Shown here: piece by piece, positions 1 through 9,745 of the stretch | Numbering within the stretch: position 1 is the first letter of the stretch | How the letters are laid out: each line of letters starts with the position of its first letter | Assembly: GCA_943846665.1 (NCBI GenBank) | Contig: OX044358.1 | Location: 1,922,001 to 1,986,000 of the forward strand | DNA length: 64,000 bases | Origin: Arcticimaribacter sp002477625 | GTDB lineage: Bacteria > Bacteroidota > Bacteroidia > Flavobacteriales > Flavobacteriaceae | Reading direction: 5' to 3' | Notes under the pieces: model-generated | What the model was told of the DNA's origin: nothing | The model's database searches: none | The model's input: only the letters and a program-made list of their open reading frames with translations | Made by a program: the position numbers and the translations under genes

Positions 1-1773
1 GCGGGGCATTGTGATACGATTTCTGTGATCATTAACGAAGATAATTCGATCACCACCGAGGATAACGGACGGGGTATCCCAATTGGTATGCACAAAAAAG
101 AAGGCGTTTCTGCCTTGGAAGTTGTGATGACTAAAATTGGTGCTGGAGGTAAATTCGATAAAGATTCCTACAAGGTTTCTGGAGGTTTACACGGGGTAGG
201 AGTTTCTTGTGTGAATGCACTCTCTGAAGTTTTAACAGCTACAGTATACTTGGACGGAAAAGTCTATGAACAGGTATACGAAAGAGGAAAACCTGTAGCT
301 CCTGTCAAAGAAATTGGGACTACCGATAAAAGAGGTACAACGGTTACTTTTAAGCCAGATCCTCAGATATTCCAACAAGTTTTAGAATACAATTACGACA
401 CCTTGGCTAGTAGAATGCGAGAACTCTCTTATCTAAATAAGGGGATTACCATCAAACTCGAAGACCGAAGAAATAAAGATGATAAAGGAGCATTTGTCAG
501 TGAAGTTTTCCATTCTAAAGAAGGTCTCAAAGAATTCATCCGCTTTTTGGATTCCTCTCGGGAGTCAATCATTCAAGATGTAATTTCAATTGAAGGAGAG
601 AAAAACGGTACACCTGTTGAGGTTGCCATGATTTATAACACGTCTTATTCTGAAAATTTACATTCTTACGTAAACAACATCAACACCCACGAAGGTGGAA
701 CTCATCTTGCCGGTTTTAGAAGAGGATTAACCTCTACGCTCAAGAAATACGCAGATGGTTCTGGTTTATTGGATAAATTAAAATTTGAAATCAGTGGTGA
801 CGATTTCCGTGAAGGATTAACTGCTATTATCTCAGTAAAGGTAGCGGAGCCTCAGTTTGAAGGACAAACCAAAACCAAATTAGGAAATAGAGATGTAACT
901 TCTGCAGTTTCTCAAGCAGTTTCTGAAATGTTGGAAAACTATTTAGAAGAACATCCCAACGATGCTAAAATCATTGTTCAAAAAGTAATTTTAGCTGCTC
1001 AAGCCCGTCATGCTGCCCGTAAGGCTCGTGAAATGGTACAGCGTAAAACCGTAATGAGTGGTGGTGGTCTTCCGGGGAAACTTTCGGATTGTTCTGAACA
1101 AGACCCTGCTGCATGTGAAGTGTTCTTGGTTGAGGGAGATTCGGCAGGTGGAACCGCAAAGCAAGGAAGAGATCGTAATTTTCAAGCCATCCTACCTCTA
1201 CGAGGAAAGATTTTGAATGTTGAAAAAGCCATGCAACACAAGGTTTTTGAAAACGAAGAAATTCGAAACATCTACACAGCTCTTGGAGTAACCATTGGAA
1301 CTGAAGAAGATAGTAAAGCCCTAAACCTCACAAAACTTCGTTATCACAAAGTAGTCATCATGTGTGATGCCGATGTCGATGGGAGTCATATTTCTACCTT
1401 AATTCTGACCTTCTTTTTCCGTTATATGCGTGAATTGGTTGAGTCGGGCTATGTATACATTGCTACCCCTCCTTTGTTTTTAGTTAAAAAAGGAGCTAAG
1501 AAGCAGTATGCTTGGAACGATCAAGAACGCGAAACACTAATGGAGAAGTTTGGACAAGGTACTTCTGTACAACGTTACAAGGGACTTGGAGAAATGAATG
1601 CTGAACAATTGTGGGACACTACCATGAATCCAGAATTCAGAACCTTACGCCAGGTTACAATTGATAACGGAGGCGAAGCCGATAGAGTCTTCTCTATGCT
1701 GATGGGGGATGAAGTCCCTCCAAGAAGAGAATTCATAGAGAAAAACGCGATTTACGCAAACATTGACGCTTAA
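1..1773 (+). CDS. gyrB: DNA gyrase subunit B, 5'-truncated by window edge
   Basis: ATP-driven subunit of DNA gyrase, which introduces negative supercoils. The reading frame is open from base 1 (A-G-H-C-D-T-I-S), so the first roughly 70 residues lie outside the window. Visible GHKL ATPase motifs are DNGRGIP and GLHGVGVSCVNALS near the start; the TOPRIM metal-binding motifs EGDSAGG and DADVDGSHI and the QRYKGLGEMN motif lie in the C-terminal half. The fragment is 590 codons and lacks the large enterobacterial insertion in the TOPRIM region. mdh follows 45 bases downstream. A ParE assignment is less likely given the GyrB-type tail, but a phylogeny would settle it. Confidence 0.95.
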   Translation, partial: AGHCDTISVIINEDNSITTEDNGRGIPIGMHKKEGVSALEVVMTKIGAGGKFDKDSYKVSGGLHGVGVSCVNALSEVLTATVYLDGKVYEQVYERGKPVAPVKEIGTTDKRGTTVTFKPDPQIFQQVLEYNYDTLASRMRELSYLNKGITIKLEDRRNKDDKGAFVSEVFHSKEGLKEFIRFLDSSRESIIQDVISIEGEKNGTPVEVAMIYNTSYSENLHSYVNNINTHEGGTHLAGFRRGLTSTLKKYADGSGLLDKLKFEISGDDFREGLTAIISVKVAEPQFEGQTKTKLGNRDVTSAVSQAVSEMLENYLEEHPNDAKIIVQKVILAAQARHAARKAREMVQRKTVMSGGGLPGKLSDCSEQDPAACEVFLVEGDSAGGTAKQGRDRNFQAILPLRGKILNVEKAMQHKVFENEEIRNIYTALGVTIGTEEDSKALNLTKLRYHKVVIMCDADVDGSHISTLILTFFFRYMRELVESGYVYIATPPLFLVKKGAKKQYAWNDQERETLMEKFGQGTSVQRYKGLGEMNAEQLWDTTMNPEFRTLRQVTIDNGGEADRVFSMLMGDEVPPRREFIEKNAIYANIDA

Positions 1774-1818
1774 CATAGCAATATAAATTTTTATTAAAAA
1801 CTAAAATTCACATAAATT

Positions 1819-2751
1819 ATGAAAGTAACCGTAGTAGGAGCTGGGAATGTAGGTGCCTCATGTGCCGAGTACATTGCCATTAAAAGAATTGCTAGTGAGG
1901 TTGTTTTATTGGACATCAAAGAAGGATTTGCAGAAGGAAAGGCCTTGGATCTTACTCAAACGGCAACAACTTTAGGGTTCAACACCCGAATTACGGGGGT
2001 AACCAACGATTATACCCAAACTGCAGATAGCGATGTTGTTGTAATCACCTCTGGAATTCCAAGAAAACCTGGGATGACGCGCGAAGAGCTGATCGGCATC
2101 AATGCTGGAATAGTAAAATCAGTAGCAGAAAGTATACTAGCACACTCTCCTGAAGCAATCATCGTTGTAGTTTCTAATCCAATGGATACGATGACCTACT
2201 TAGCTCTTAAAGCAACAGGTCTTCCTAAAAATAGAATTATTGGGATGGGTGGCGCTTTAGATAGCTCTCGTTTCAAAACGTATTTATCCAAAGCACTAGA
2301 CAAGCCTGCTAACGACATCCAAGGAATGGTGATTGGCGGTCATGGAGATACGACCATGATTCCTCTAACCCGTTTGGCTAGTTATAACGGTACGCCGGTG
2401 AGCAATCATTTATCGGCTGAAGCACTAGAAGAGGTTGCAGCGGCTACTATGGTAGGTGGCGCAACACTAACCAAGCTTCTGGGAACATCTGCTTGGTATG
2501 CACCCGGAGCATCGGTAGCTTACTTAGTTGACAGTATCATCAATGATCAAAAACGCATGATTCCCTGTTCTGTATATCTTGAAGGAGAATACGGCGAAAG
2601 CGATATCTGTATTGGTGTTCCCTGTATCATCGGAAAAGGTGGTGTTGAACAAATTTTGGATATTCAGCTCGACGCAAGCGAACAAGAAAAATTCAAGAAA
2701 AGCGCCATTGCTGTAAGGGCAATGAACGACGCTTTGTCCAGTAATGTATAG
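1819..2751 (+). CDS. mdh: Malate dehydrogenase
   Basis: NAD-dependent oxidation of malate to oxaloacetate in the TCA cycle, cytoplasmic. The 310-aa length is normal for the lactate dehydrogenase-like MDH type. The N-terminal Rossmann motif is VGAGNVGA (residues 6-13); the substrate-binding Arg region is SGIPRKPGMTREEL; the catalytic His is in GGHGDTTMIPLTR. It lies 45 bases after gyrB and is closed by a strong hairpin terminator at 2774-2796. No Shine-Dalgarno sequence is evident, which is usual in this phylum. Confidence 0.97.
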   Translation: MKVTVVGAGNVGASCAEYIAIKRIASEVVLLDIKEGFAEGKALDLTQTATTLGFNTRITGVTNDYTQTADSDVVVITSGIPRKPGMTREELIGINAGIVKSVAESILAHSPEAIIVVVSNPMDTMTYLALKATGLPKNRIIGMGGALDSSRFKTYLSKALDKPANDIQGMVIGGHGDTTMIPLTRLASYNGTPVSNHLSAEALEEVAAATMVGGATLTKLLGTSAWYAPGASVAYLVDSIINDQKRMIPCSVYLEGEYGESDICIGVPCIIGKGGVEQILDIQLDASEQEKFKKSAIAVRAMNDALSSNV

Positions 2752-2773
2752 CATTTTATCAAAAATCAGAAGA

Positions 2774-2796
2774 AACCGCCCCTTTGGCGGTTTTTT
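2774..2796 (+). terminator. Rho-independent terminator of mdh
   Basis: Stem AACCGCC / GGCGGTT with a CCTTT loop followed by six T residues, 23 bases after the mdh stop codon. Confidence 0.85.
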
Positions 2797-2819
2797 GGAT
2801 ACAAAACCATCCTATAAAG

Positions 2820-2850
2820 TTGTTAAATCTTAGCTTATATTTTATATTTG
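2820..2850 (+). promoter_or_regulatory. Bacteroidota-type promoter of secDF
   Basis: A TTG at 2820-2822 is separated by 20 bases from TATATTTG at 2843-2850, matching the TTG-N19-21-TAnnTTTG consensus of this phylum. The secDF ATG is 31 bases downstream. Confidence 0.7.
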
Positions 2851-2881
2851 CTCGCCTTTAACACGCTTAAAAATCAAACTA

Positions 2882-5827
2882 ATGCAGAATAATGGACTAA
2901 TAAAAGTTTTCGGGATCCTTTTTGGAATCGTTAGCATCTACCAACTTTCTTTTACTTTCATTTCAAGTGGCCAAGAAGATAAAGCTTCTTCTTACGCTAT
3001 CAGTAGAGTTTCAGAAGACCAAACCGACTATGTTGCTCTCAGAGAACAATTCGAAACGAATTACCTTGATTCAATTGGAAATTTACCACTATATGGTTTC
3101 ACATCTTACAACGATGCCAAAGGAAAAGAATTAAATAAAGGTCTTGACCTGAAAGGAGGAATCAACGTGATTCTTCAAATTTCAGTAAAAGATATCTTGA
3201 AAGGATTGGCGGATTATACCAAAAACCCAACCTTCAATCAAGCACTTGACGATGCTGACCTACTTCAGAAAAGCTCTGACGTTCCATATGTTGAGTCTTT
3301 CTTTACTGCTTTTGACGCTATAAAAGGTGAAACTACTTTAGCGAACCCTGAGATTTTCGCAAACAGAACTTTAAGTGATGTCATCAATTTTGAGATGACC
3401 GACGACCAAGTCCGTCCAATCATTCGCCGAAAAATTGATGAGTCTATCGTTTCGGCTTTTGAAGTATTAAGAAAACGTATCGATAAATTTGGAGTAACAC
3501 AACCCAACATTCAACGTTTGGGTACTTCTGGAAGAATCTTAGTTGAACTTCCTGGTGCTCGTGATGTAGAACGTGTTAAGAATTTACTTCAAAGTACAGC
3601 ACAACTTGAGTTTTGGGAAACCTATAAAAACGATCAGTTCCTAAATTTCCTCTATGCAGCCAACAATTTGTTGATTGAAAAAGGGGTAAATGAAAATAAA
3701 GTAGAAACAGAAGAAGCTTCTGCTATTGACGATTTATTAGCAGATGTTGAAGCAAAAGATTCGGCTACTGTTGCTGCTGGGAACCCACTTTTAGACTTAG
3801 TCAAAGGATACGGTTACCAAGGAGGACCAGTTTTAGCTCAATTTGCCAAAAAAGACAGAAATACTGTAATGGCATATTTAGACCTTCCAGAAGTTCGCAG
3901 ATTATTGCCACAACAATTCCGTTATGTTGAATTTGCTTGGGGAAAAGAACAAGAGGGATCTGAAATAGTTGACTTATACATCTTAAAATCAAATCGTGAA
4001 GGAGTTCCTCCTTTAAGTGGTGGGGTTATAGTAGATGCTTTACAATCGTACGATCAAGTTGGGCAGCCTTCGGTATCCATGCAAATGGATTCTAAAGGTG
4101 CACGTATTTGGGAGACTATGACTGGGAAAGCATCGAAAGAAGGAAGTAATATTGCCATCGTTCTTGACAATACTGTATATTCTGCTCCCGGAGTTTCTAA
4201 GGGTGCAATATCAGGTGGGCGTTCAGAGATTTCTGGAAGCTTTACCTTGAATGAAGCAATTGATTTAGCCAATGTTTTGCGAGCGGGTAAACTCCCTGCT
4301 TCAGCAGACATCATACAATCAGAAATTGTTGGACCTTCCTTAGGAAAAGAAGCGATTCAGAGCGGTATTTATTCTTTTGGAATTGCCTTGATCATTGTAT
4401 TACTTTGGATGATTTTCTACTACGGTTCTTCCGGTATATTTGCTGATGTTGCCTTAGTATTGAACATCTTACTCATCTTTGGAATTTTAGCGGGTCTAGG
4501 CGCTGTATTAACCTTACCCGGAATTGCAGGGATTGTATTAACAATCGGTATTTCGGTAGATGCTAACGTGCTGATTTTTGAGCGAATTCGAGAGGAACTG
4601 AAGAAGGGAAAAGGACAATTGAAATCTGTTGCTGATGGGTTTGATAATGCATTGTCTTCTATTTTGGATGCCAACATAACGACCGGTTTAACAGCCTTGA
4701 TTTTATTTGTTTTTGGTACGGGTCCTATTAAAGGATTTGCAACGACCTTATTGATTGGTATTGCAACTTCCTTATTTACGGCAATCTTCATTACGAGACT
4801 CTTAATCGACTCACGTTCGGTAAAAGGAAAACTAGTTTCATTTGCAACCGCTTCAACTAAAGGGTTGTTCCAGAACATGGCCATCACCTTCTTAGGAAAA
4901 AGAAAAACAGCTTATATCGTATCAGGAGTTTTAATTGTAGCAAGTCTTGTTTCTTTAACTCTTAATGGTTTAAATCAAGGTGTTGATTTTGTTGGAGGTC
5001 GATCGTATACTGTTCGTTTCGATAAAATAGTAAACCCAACTGAAGTTGAAAGCGTTCTTGTAGGTGCTTTTGGAAGTGTAGAAGCTAAAACTTTTGGGGA
5101 CGATAATCAGTTGAAAATCACTACTAAATATAAAGTAGATGAGGAAGGAACTGCAATTGATGTAGAGATTTACGAAAAGCTCTATGCAGGTCTTCAAGCT
5201 TATCTTCCAGCAGGAATTAGTTATGATGAATTTGTAAACGGTTCGGATTCTAAGACCGTGGGAATTATGTCTTCTATCAAAGTAGGTCCAACTATTGCTG
5301 ATGATATTAAGAAAAACTCCTACCTAGCCGTTTTTGGTTCTTTGATCGTAGTATTCCTTTATATCCTATTGCGTTTCCGTAAGTGGCAGTTCTCTTTGGG
5401 AGCGGTAGCAGCTGTTTTCCACGATGTATTAATCGTGTTGGGTATCTTCTCTCTTACCTATTCTATCATGCCCTTCAGCATGGAGATAAACCAAGCATTT
5501 ATTGCCGCCATATTGACCGTAATTGGTTATTCACTGAATGATACGGTAGTAGTTTTTGACCGCATACGAGAATTTACAAATGAACATACGAAATGGGAAT
5601 TGGATACAACGGTTAATGCTGCCTTAAACAGCACATTGAGTAGAACGTTGAATACGTCATTGACTACCTTATTGGTATTATTGGCCATCTTTATTTTCGG
5701 TGGTGAATCTATCCGAGGCTTCATGTTTGCCTTGATCATTGGAGTTATTGTAGGAACCTACAGTTCTGTATTCATTGCTACTCCTGTAATGTATGACACA
5801 CAAAATAAAAAGGCTTTAAAAGAATAA
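2882..5827 (+). CDS. secDF: Protein translocase subunit SecDF (fused SecD-SecF)
   Basis: Inner-membrane RND-family auxiliary of the Sec translocon that uses the proton gradient to aid export. The 981-aa protein carries SecD (N-terminal membrane helix, the motif LDLKGGINVILQ at about residue 88, a large periplasmic P1 domain, then a helix bundle containing GISVDANVLIFERIREEL) followed by SecF (GVDFVGGRSYTVRF and VIGYSLNDTVVVFDRIREF). The fused form is the norm in Bacteroidota. It is monocistronic by appearance: own promoter at 2820-2850 and a terminator at 5851-5882. Confidence 0.97.
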   Translation: MQNNGLIKVFGILFGIVSIYQLSFTFISSGQEDKASSYAISRVSEDQTDYVALREQFETNYLDSIGNLPLYGFTSYNDAKGKELNKGLDLKGGINVILQISVKDILKGLADYTKNPTFNQALDDADLLQKSSDVPYVESFFTAFDAIKGETTLANPEIFANRTLSDVINFEMTDDQVRPIIRRKIDESIVSAFEVLRKRIDKFGVTQPNIQRLGTSGRILVELPGARDVERVKNLLQSTAQLEFWETYKNDQFLNFLYAANNLLIEKGVNENKVETEEASAIDDLLADVEAKDSATVAAGNPLLDLVKGYGYQGGPVLAQFAKKDRNTVMAYLDLPEVRRLLPQQFRYVEFAWGKEQEGSEIVDLYILKSNREGVPPLSGGVIVDALQSYDQVGQPSVSMQMDSKGARIWETMTGKASKEGSNIAIVLDNTVYSAPGVSKGAISGGRSEISGSFTLNEAIDLANVLRAGKLPASADIIQSEIVGPSLGKEAIQSGIYSFGIALIIVLLWMIFYYGSSGIFADVALVLNILLIFGILAGLGAVLTLPGIAGIVLTIGISVDANVLIFERIREELKKGKGQLKSVADGFDNALSSILDANITTGLTALILFVFGTGPIKGFATTLLIGIATSLFTAIFITRLLIDSRSVKGKLVSFATASTKGLFQNMAITFLGKRKTAYIVSGVLIVASLVSLTLNGLNQGVDFVGGRSYTVRFDKIVNPTEVESVLVGAFGSVEAKTFGDDNQLKITTKYKVDEEGTAIDVEIYEKLYAGLQAYLPAGISYDEFVNGSDSKTVGIMSSIKVGPTIADDIKKNSYLAVFGSLIVVFLYILLRFRKWQFSLGAVAAVFHDVLIVLGIFSLTYSIMPFSMEINQAFIAAILTVIGYSLNDTVVVFDRIREFTNEHTKWELDTTVNAALNSTLSRTLNTSLTTLLVLLAIFIFGGESIRGFMFALIIGVIVGTYSSVFIATPVMYDTQNKKALKE

Positions 5828-5850
5828 GTTTTAAGCTTTTACTGAATATA

Positions 5851-5882
5851 AAAAATCACGATGTAAGTCGTGATTTTTTTTT
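5851..5882 (+). terminator. Rho-independent terminator of secDF
   Basis: Stem AAAAATCACGA / TCGTGATTTTT with a short TGTAAG loop and a T tract, 24 bases after the secDF stop. The A-rich left arm means it could also act on the convergent DinB-family gene. Confidence 0.8.
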
Positions 5883-5893
5883 GGTATTAGAAT

Positions 5894-6427
5894 TTAAAAA
5901 CTCTTCTTAAGAACCCGTATGTGTTCAAGATGATGCATACTGTGCCATGAGTATATCGCCAGCACTACGTATAGAGGGTATTCTTTGGAACCTTCAGGAT
6001 GATAATACGTACGTTCCATTTGAGAGCTCGAAAGTTTACTGAAGAAGCTTACCCATCAATGATGGATACCATCGATAATGGATAGGATAGGGGAAACGTC
6101 ACTTGCGGAAGCATCGTCGAGTTTTGCCCAATCCGATTCTGTATAATCTTTTATTTTTGGGGTATCCTCAAGGAGTGCATGTTTACATCTGAGGTATGCA
6201 TGGGAGTGACTATCCGCTAAGTGATGAACAACTTGAGCAACGGTCCACCCACCTTCTAGGTAAGGAGTTCGTAATTGATTTTCATTTAGGCTGCTTACTT
6301 CTTCTTTAAGAAGTTTTGGAAAATCCTTTAAAATGGATAGTGCCCTGCCTTTATCTTCGAGAGAAGGTTGCGCAGTTGGCCAAACAAACTTTCCAGTAGG
6401 GTAACGTAAAAGATCGAGGGGATTCAT
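5894..6427 (-). pseudogene. DinB/YfiT-family protein interrupted by one in-frame TGA
   Basis: Family: four-helix metal-binding DinB superfamily, closest in look to YfiT-type putative metal-dependent hydrolases or bacillithiol transferases. Reading from the ATG at 6427 gives 123 residues ending HH and then TGA at 6058-6056. The same frame continues without shift for 53 more codons (W-V-S-F-F ... V-L-K-K-S-F) to TAA at 5896-5894. The joined product is 177 codons, the usual family length. Metal-ligand His residues are split by the stop: VVHHLADSHSH (about 67-77) before it and SWHSMHHLEH (about 160-169) after it. The simplest history is CGA (Arg) to TGA. It sits 3 bases after lgt. Sequencing error or readthrough cannot be excluded. 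Confidence 0.85.
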
Positions 6428-6430
6428 GGT

Positions 6431-7282
6431 TTATTGGTTTGAATTTGATTTTTTAAACATAAAGAAAAGACCAAAAAGGATCATGGGAATACTCAGCCAT
6501 TGTCCTGTGGATAAAAGCGGAAGGTAGGTTTCGAAACCACCTTGACTTACTTTAACCAATTCTACTAAAAAGCGAACACTAAAAAGCACGACAAAAAATA
6601 GTCCAAATAAATATCCATTGGGTCGCTTTACTTTGTTGTTGTATAAATAACGTAGCAAGAAAAATAGTGCTAGATATCCGATGGCTTCGTATAATTGTGC
6701 AGGATGTCGGGGAGCAATTTCTCCTCGATTAAGAAAAACAACCCCAAAATTATTATCTGTATAATTTCCAACGATCTCTGAGTTAAAAAAGTTTCCAACA
6801 CGAACCAATGCTGCTCCTAAACTTACAGGAATGACCAGTCGATCTAAGATCCAAATTAAAGGTTTGTAACTGTATTTTTTTTGATACAGATACAAGCCAA
6901 TCAAAATTCCAATGGTAGCTCCATGACTCGCTAATCCTCTAAATCCTGTGAATTCATATCCATCGATTAAGCCGAATAAAAAGCTGGAACCTTCCAAAGC
7001 TCGTATGGGTAAAAGAATTTCGATTAAGTGATTTTGATAGTAATCCCAACTGTAAAAAAACACTTCTCCTAGTCGAGCTCCAAGAACGGTAGCTATGACT
7101 ACATAAAAAAGCAGGGGTTCCACATAATCCACAGATACTTTTTCTTTTTCATACATTTTCTTCATCAGGTATATACCCACTGAAAATGCAACAACAAACA
7201 TTAAACTGTAATAATGAACCCCAAAACCTCCAATTTTAAATAAAGTGTCAGAAGGTGCCCATTGTATTTTAGAAAAAAGCAT
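6431..7282 (-). CDS. lgt: Prolipoprotein diacylglyceryl transferase
   Basis: Integral membrane enzyme that transfers diacylglycerol from phosphatidylglycerol to the lipobox Cys of prolipoproteins, the first step of lipoprotein maturation. The 283-aa protein has about seven hydrophobic segments, the family motif GLASHGATIGIL, and the signature RVGNFFNSEIVGN. Substrates in this window include the lipoproteins at 11347-12453, 32642-34525, 37258-37788, 46413-47312 and 54955-55857. Placed between yidD (56 bases upstream) and the interrupted DinB-family gene (3 bases downstream) in a minus-strand operon starting at folE. Confidence 0.95.
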   Translation of the reverse strand: MLFSKIQWAPSDTLFKIGGFGVHYYSLMFVVAFSVGIYLMKKMYEKEKVSVDYVEPLLFYVVIATVLGARLGEVFFYSWDYYQNHLIEILLPIRALEGSSFLFGLIDGYEFTGFRGLASHGATIGILIGLYLYQKKYSYKPLIWILDRLVIPVSLGAALVRVGNFFNSEIVGNYTDNNFGVVFLNRGEIAPRHPAQLYEAIGYLALFFLLRYLYNNKVKRPNGYLFGLFFVVLFSVRFLVELVKVSQGGFETYLPLLSTGQWLSIPMILFGLFFMFKKSNSNQ

Positions 7283-7338
7283 ATGCGTCTATATTAGTTG
7301 GTTAAAAGTAGCTATTTTTTATGAATTTATCTCCAAGT

Positions 7339-7560
7339 TTACGGAACAGGATCATATCCTCCCTTGGTCCAAGGATGACAGCTTAAAATACGTTTAAGGG
7401 TTAGATAAAAACCTTTGAATAGACCATGTTTTTCAAAAGCCTCAAGACCATATTGTGAACAGGTGGGTGTATGTCTGCACGATGGAGGTGTTAGTGGCGA
7501 TATATAGGAACGATAAAATTTAATGAGGAGTACAAAAGGGAGTATCGCGATTTTTCTCAT
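7339..7560 (-). CDS. yidD: Membrane protein insertion efficiency factor YidD
   Basis: Small membrane-associated factor thought to help YidC-dependent insertion. The 73-aa product has an N-terminal amphipathic/hydrophobic stretch (PFVLLIKFYRSYISPL), then the conserved PSCRHTPTCSQYGLEAF and the C-terminal CHPWTKGGYDPVP, all hallmarks of the family (formerly DUF37, alpha-hemolysin-like). It lies 14 bases after cysS rather than near rpmH-rnpA-yidC where many bacteria keep it. Confidence 0.95.
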   Translation of the reverse strand: MRKIAILPFVLLIKFYRSYISPLTPPSCRHTPTCSQYGLEAFEKHGLFKGFYLTLKRILSCHPWTKGGYDPVP

Positions 7561-7574
7561 TTCCAGAGTGCCAG

Positions 7575-9047
7575 TTACAGACTAAATCCTGTTCCATCTT
7601 TGCCATCCTTCAGTTGAACGCCCAGTGCAAGGAGTTCATCTCGAATACGATCTGAAGTAGCAAAATCCTTATTGTCACGCGCAGTTTTCCGAATGTCGAT
7701 CAACATGGATACAGTACCCTCTAGGGCTGTGTTTACAGCGGATTGATTTTCAGATCCATCCAACTCAATACCCATAATGTCTTCAACAAATTCACCCATT
7801 TTATGGGATAATTTCTCTTGATCGTCTGCAGAGATTGTTGCTGATTCATTTTTAACTGCATTAATGAACCGAACGGCATCAAAAAGTTGCGCAATAAGAA
7901 TTGGACTGTTAAAGTCATCATTCATTGCTGCATAACACTTGGCCTCCCAAGCATTAAAATCAAAGGTTGTTGTAGCCTCTGAAGGTGTTAACTGTTTGAG
8001 CGTCTGCATACCTTCTTGAAGGCGATTGAACCCTTTTTCGGAAGCCAATAATGCATCTTCACTCAAGTCAACAATGCTTCTGTAATGGGCTTGTAAAAGG
8101 AAAAACCGAACTACCGAAGGAGTAAATGCTTTTGTGAAAATATCATTATCTCCAGAAAACATGGCGTCTGGAAGGATGTTGTTTCCGGTTGACTTTGCCA
8201 TTTTCTGACCGTTAAGAGTCAGCATATTAGCATGTAGCCAATAGTTTACAGGCGCTTGGTTGGTCATCGATTCGGCTTGAGCAATTTCACATTCGTGGTG
8301 GGGAAATTTCAGATCCATTCCGCCTCCGTGGATATCAAATTGATTGCCAAGATATTTTGTACTCATCGCTGTACACTCCAAATGCCATCCAGGGAAACCA
8401 TCACTCCAGGGTGAAGGCCATCGCATGATGTGTTTTGGTTCTGCTTTTTTCCATAGCGCAAAATCTTGTGGACTTTTTTTATCCGACTGACCTTCTAAGC
8501 TTCGTGTATTGTGAATGAGATCTTCGATCTTACGACCACTAAGTTTTCCGTAGTTATGGGTTTCGTTATACTTGAGCACATCAAAATATACAGAACCGTT
8601 TATTTCATAAGCAAACCCTTTTTCAAGGATGGTCTTGATGATTTCAATTTGCTCAATTATATGACCGGTTGCCGTTGGCTCAATGCTCGGTGGGAGGTTG
8701 TTGAATTTTGCAAGCGTATTGTGAAAATCAACGGTGTAGCGTTGAACTACCTCCATAGGTTCAATTGCTTCTAAGCGTGCTTTTTTTGCAATTCGATCCT
8801 CGCCTTCATCTGCATCATTTTCTAAATGTCCCGCATCGGTTATGTTACGGACATAGCGTACTTTATACCCTAAATGCTTTAGGTAACGATAGATCAAATC
8901 GAACGACATAAAGGTTCTACAATTACCTAAATGTACATTACTATAAACCGTTGGACCGCAAACATACATACCCACATAGTTAGGTGTGATGGGCGTAAAA
9001 ATTTCTTTTTTTCCGCTGAGGGAATTGTATACAGAAAGCTGCTGCAT
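7575..9047 (-). CDS. cysS: Cysteinyl-tRNA synthetase
   Basis: Class I synthetase that charges tRNA-Cys. The 490-aa protein has the zinc/active-site Cys in YVCGPTVYSNVHLGN (the HIGH motif appears as HLGN), the zinc-binding segments WHLECTAMS and GGGMDLKFPHHECEIAQ, and the KMSKS loop as KMAKSTGN. The anticodon-binding helical domain follows. Its ATG overlaps the folE stop by one base (TAATG), so the two are probably translationally coupled. Confidence 0.97.
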   Translation of the reverse strand: MQQLSVYNSLSGKKEIFTPITPNYVGMYVCGPTVYSNVHLGNCRTFMSFDLIYRYLKHLGYKVRYVRNITDAGHLENDADEGEDRIAKKARLEAIEPMEVVQRYTVDFHNTLAKFNNLPPSIEPTATGHIIEQIEIIKTILEKGFAYEINGSVYFDVLKYNETHNYGKLSGRKIEDLIHNTRSLEGQSDKKSPQDFALWKKAEPKHIMRWPSPWSDGFPGWHLECTAMSTKYLGNQFDIHGGGMDLKFPHHECEIAQAESMTNQAPVNYWLHANMLTLNGQKMAKSTGNNILPDAMFSGDNDIFTKAFTPSVVRFFLLQAHYRSIVDLSEDALLASEKGFNRLQEGMQTLKQLTPSEATTTFDFNAWEAKCYAAMNDDFNSPILIAQLFDAVRFINAVKNESATISADDQEKLSHKMGEFVEDIMGIELDGSENQSAVNTALEGTVSMLIDIRKTARDNKDFATSDRIRDELLALGVQLKDGKDGTGFSL

Positions 9048-9727
9048 TAGAATTCAGTGTCGAGTTGGATATAATCCAAAAATTCGCGTTTGGTTTCTTT
9101 CTTTTTAAATTGCCCTCCAAATTCTGAAGTAATCGTGCTACTGCTAATATCACGAATCCCTCTAGAATTTACACATAGGTGCTTTGCATCTATAACACAA
9201 GCCACATCTTCTGTGCCTAAAACTTGTTTGAGTTCTTCTACAATTTGTAAGGTAAGACGTTCTTGTACTTGTGGACGCTGAGCGTAGTATTGTACAATCC
9301 GATTCATCTTGGATAAACCAACTACGGTACCTTTTGAGATATAGGCTACATGAGCTTTACCAACGATAGGAAGTAAGTGATGCTCACAAGTGGAGTATAG
9401 GGTGATGTTTTTCTCTACGAGAATTTCACCATATTTATATTTGTTGCTAAAAGTTGAAGCTTTTGGTTTTTTGTCGGGATGAAGCCCACCAAAAATCTCA
9501 TTGACATACATTTTAGCAACCCGTTTTGGAGTTCCTTTAATACTGTCGTCTGTTAAATCCATCCCAAGAATTTCCAGGATTTCCGCAACTTTTTCTTGTA
9601 TTAATTCTACCTTTTTTGGGTTGCTGAGCTCAAAAGCATCAGCACGTAAGGGCGTGGTAGCACTACTACCTACATGATCATCGCCATAAGCATCGATCGT
9701 TTCTTCTAAGGAATTATTCACTATCAT
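9047..9727 (-). CDS. folE: GTP cyclohydrolase I
   Basis: Converts GTP to 7,8-dihydroneopterin triphosphate, first step of folate and tetrahydrobiopterin synthesis. The 226-aa protein has the zinc-site motif TCEHHLLPIVGKAHVAY (Cys and two His) and the C-terminal DAKHLCVNSRGI with the second zinc Cys. The N-terminal 35 residues are an unconserved lead. Start chosen at the ATG at 9727; a TATCTTTG box lies 18 bases upstream. First gene of a folE-cysS-yidD-lgt operon. folP (22411-23250) and a pterin dehydratase (35890-36189) are elsewhere in the window. Confidence 0.96.
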   Translation of the reverse strand: MIVNNSLEETIDAYGDDHVGSSATTPLRADAFELSNPKKVELIQEKVAEILEILGMDLTDDSIKGTPKRVAKMYVNEIFGGLHPDKKPKASTFSNKYKYGEILVEKNITLYSTCEHHLLPIVGKAHVAYISKGTVVGLSKMNRIVQYYAQRPQVQERLTLQIVEELKQVLGTEDVACVIDAKHLCVNSRGIRDISSSTITSEFGGQFKKKETKREFLDYIQLDTEF

Positions 9728-9745
9728 AGTATCTTTAAAGTCTCA

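Noticed and set aside
971..1185. Minus-strand open frames inside gyrB
   Set aside because: They lie antisense to the conserved TOPRIM-region coding sequence and show no independent coding signal.
4420..4887. 155-codon minus-strand open frame inside secDF
   Set aside because: Antisense shadow of the membrane-helix coding region; composition follows the complement of hydrophobic codons.
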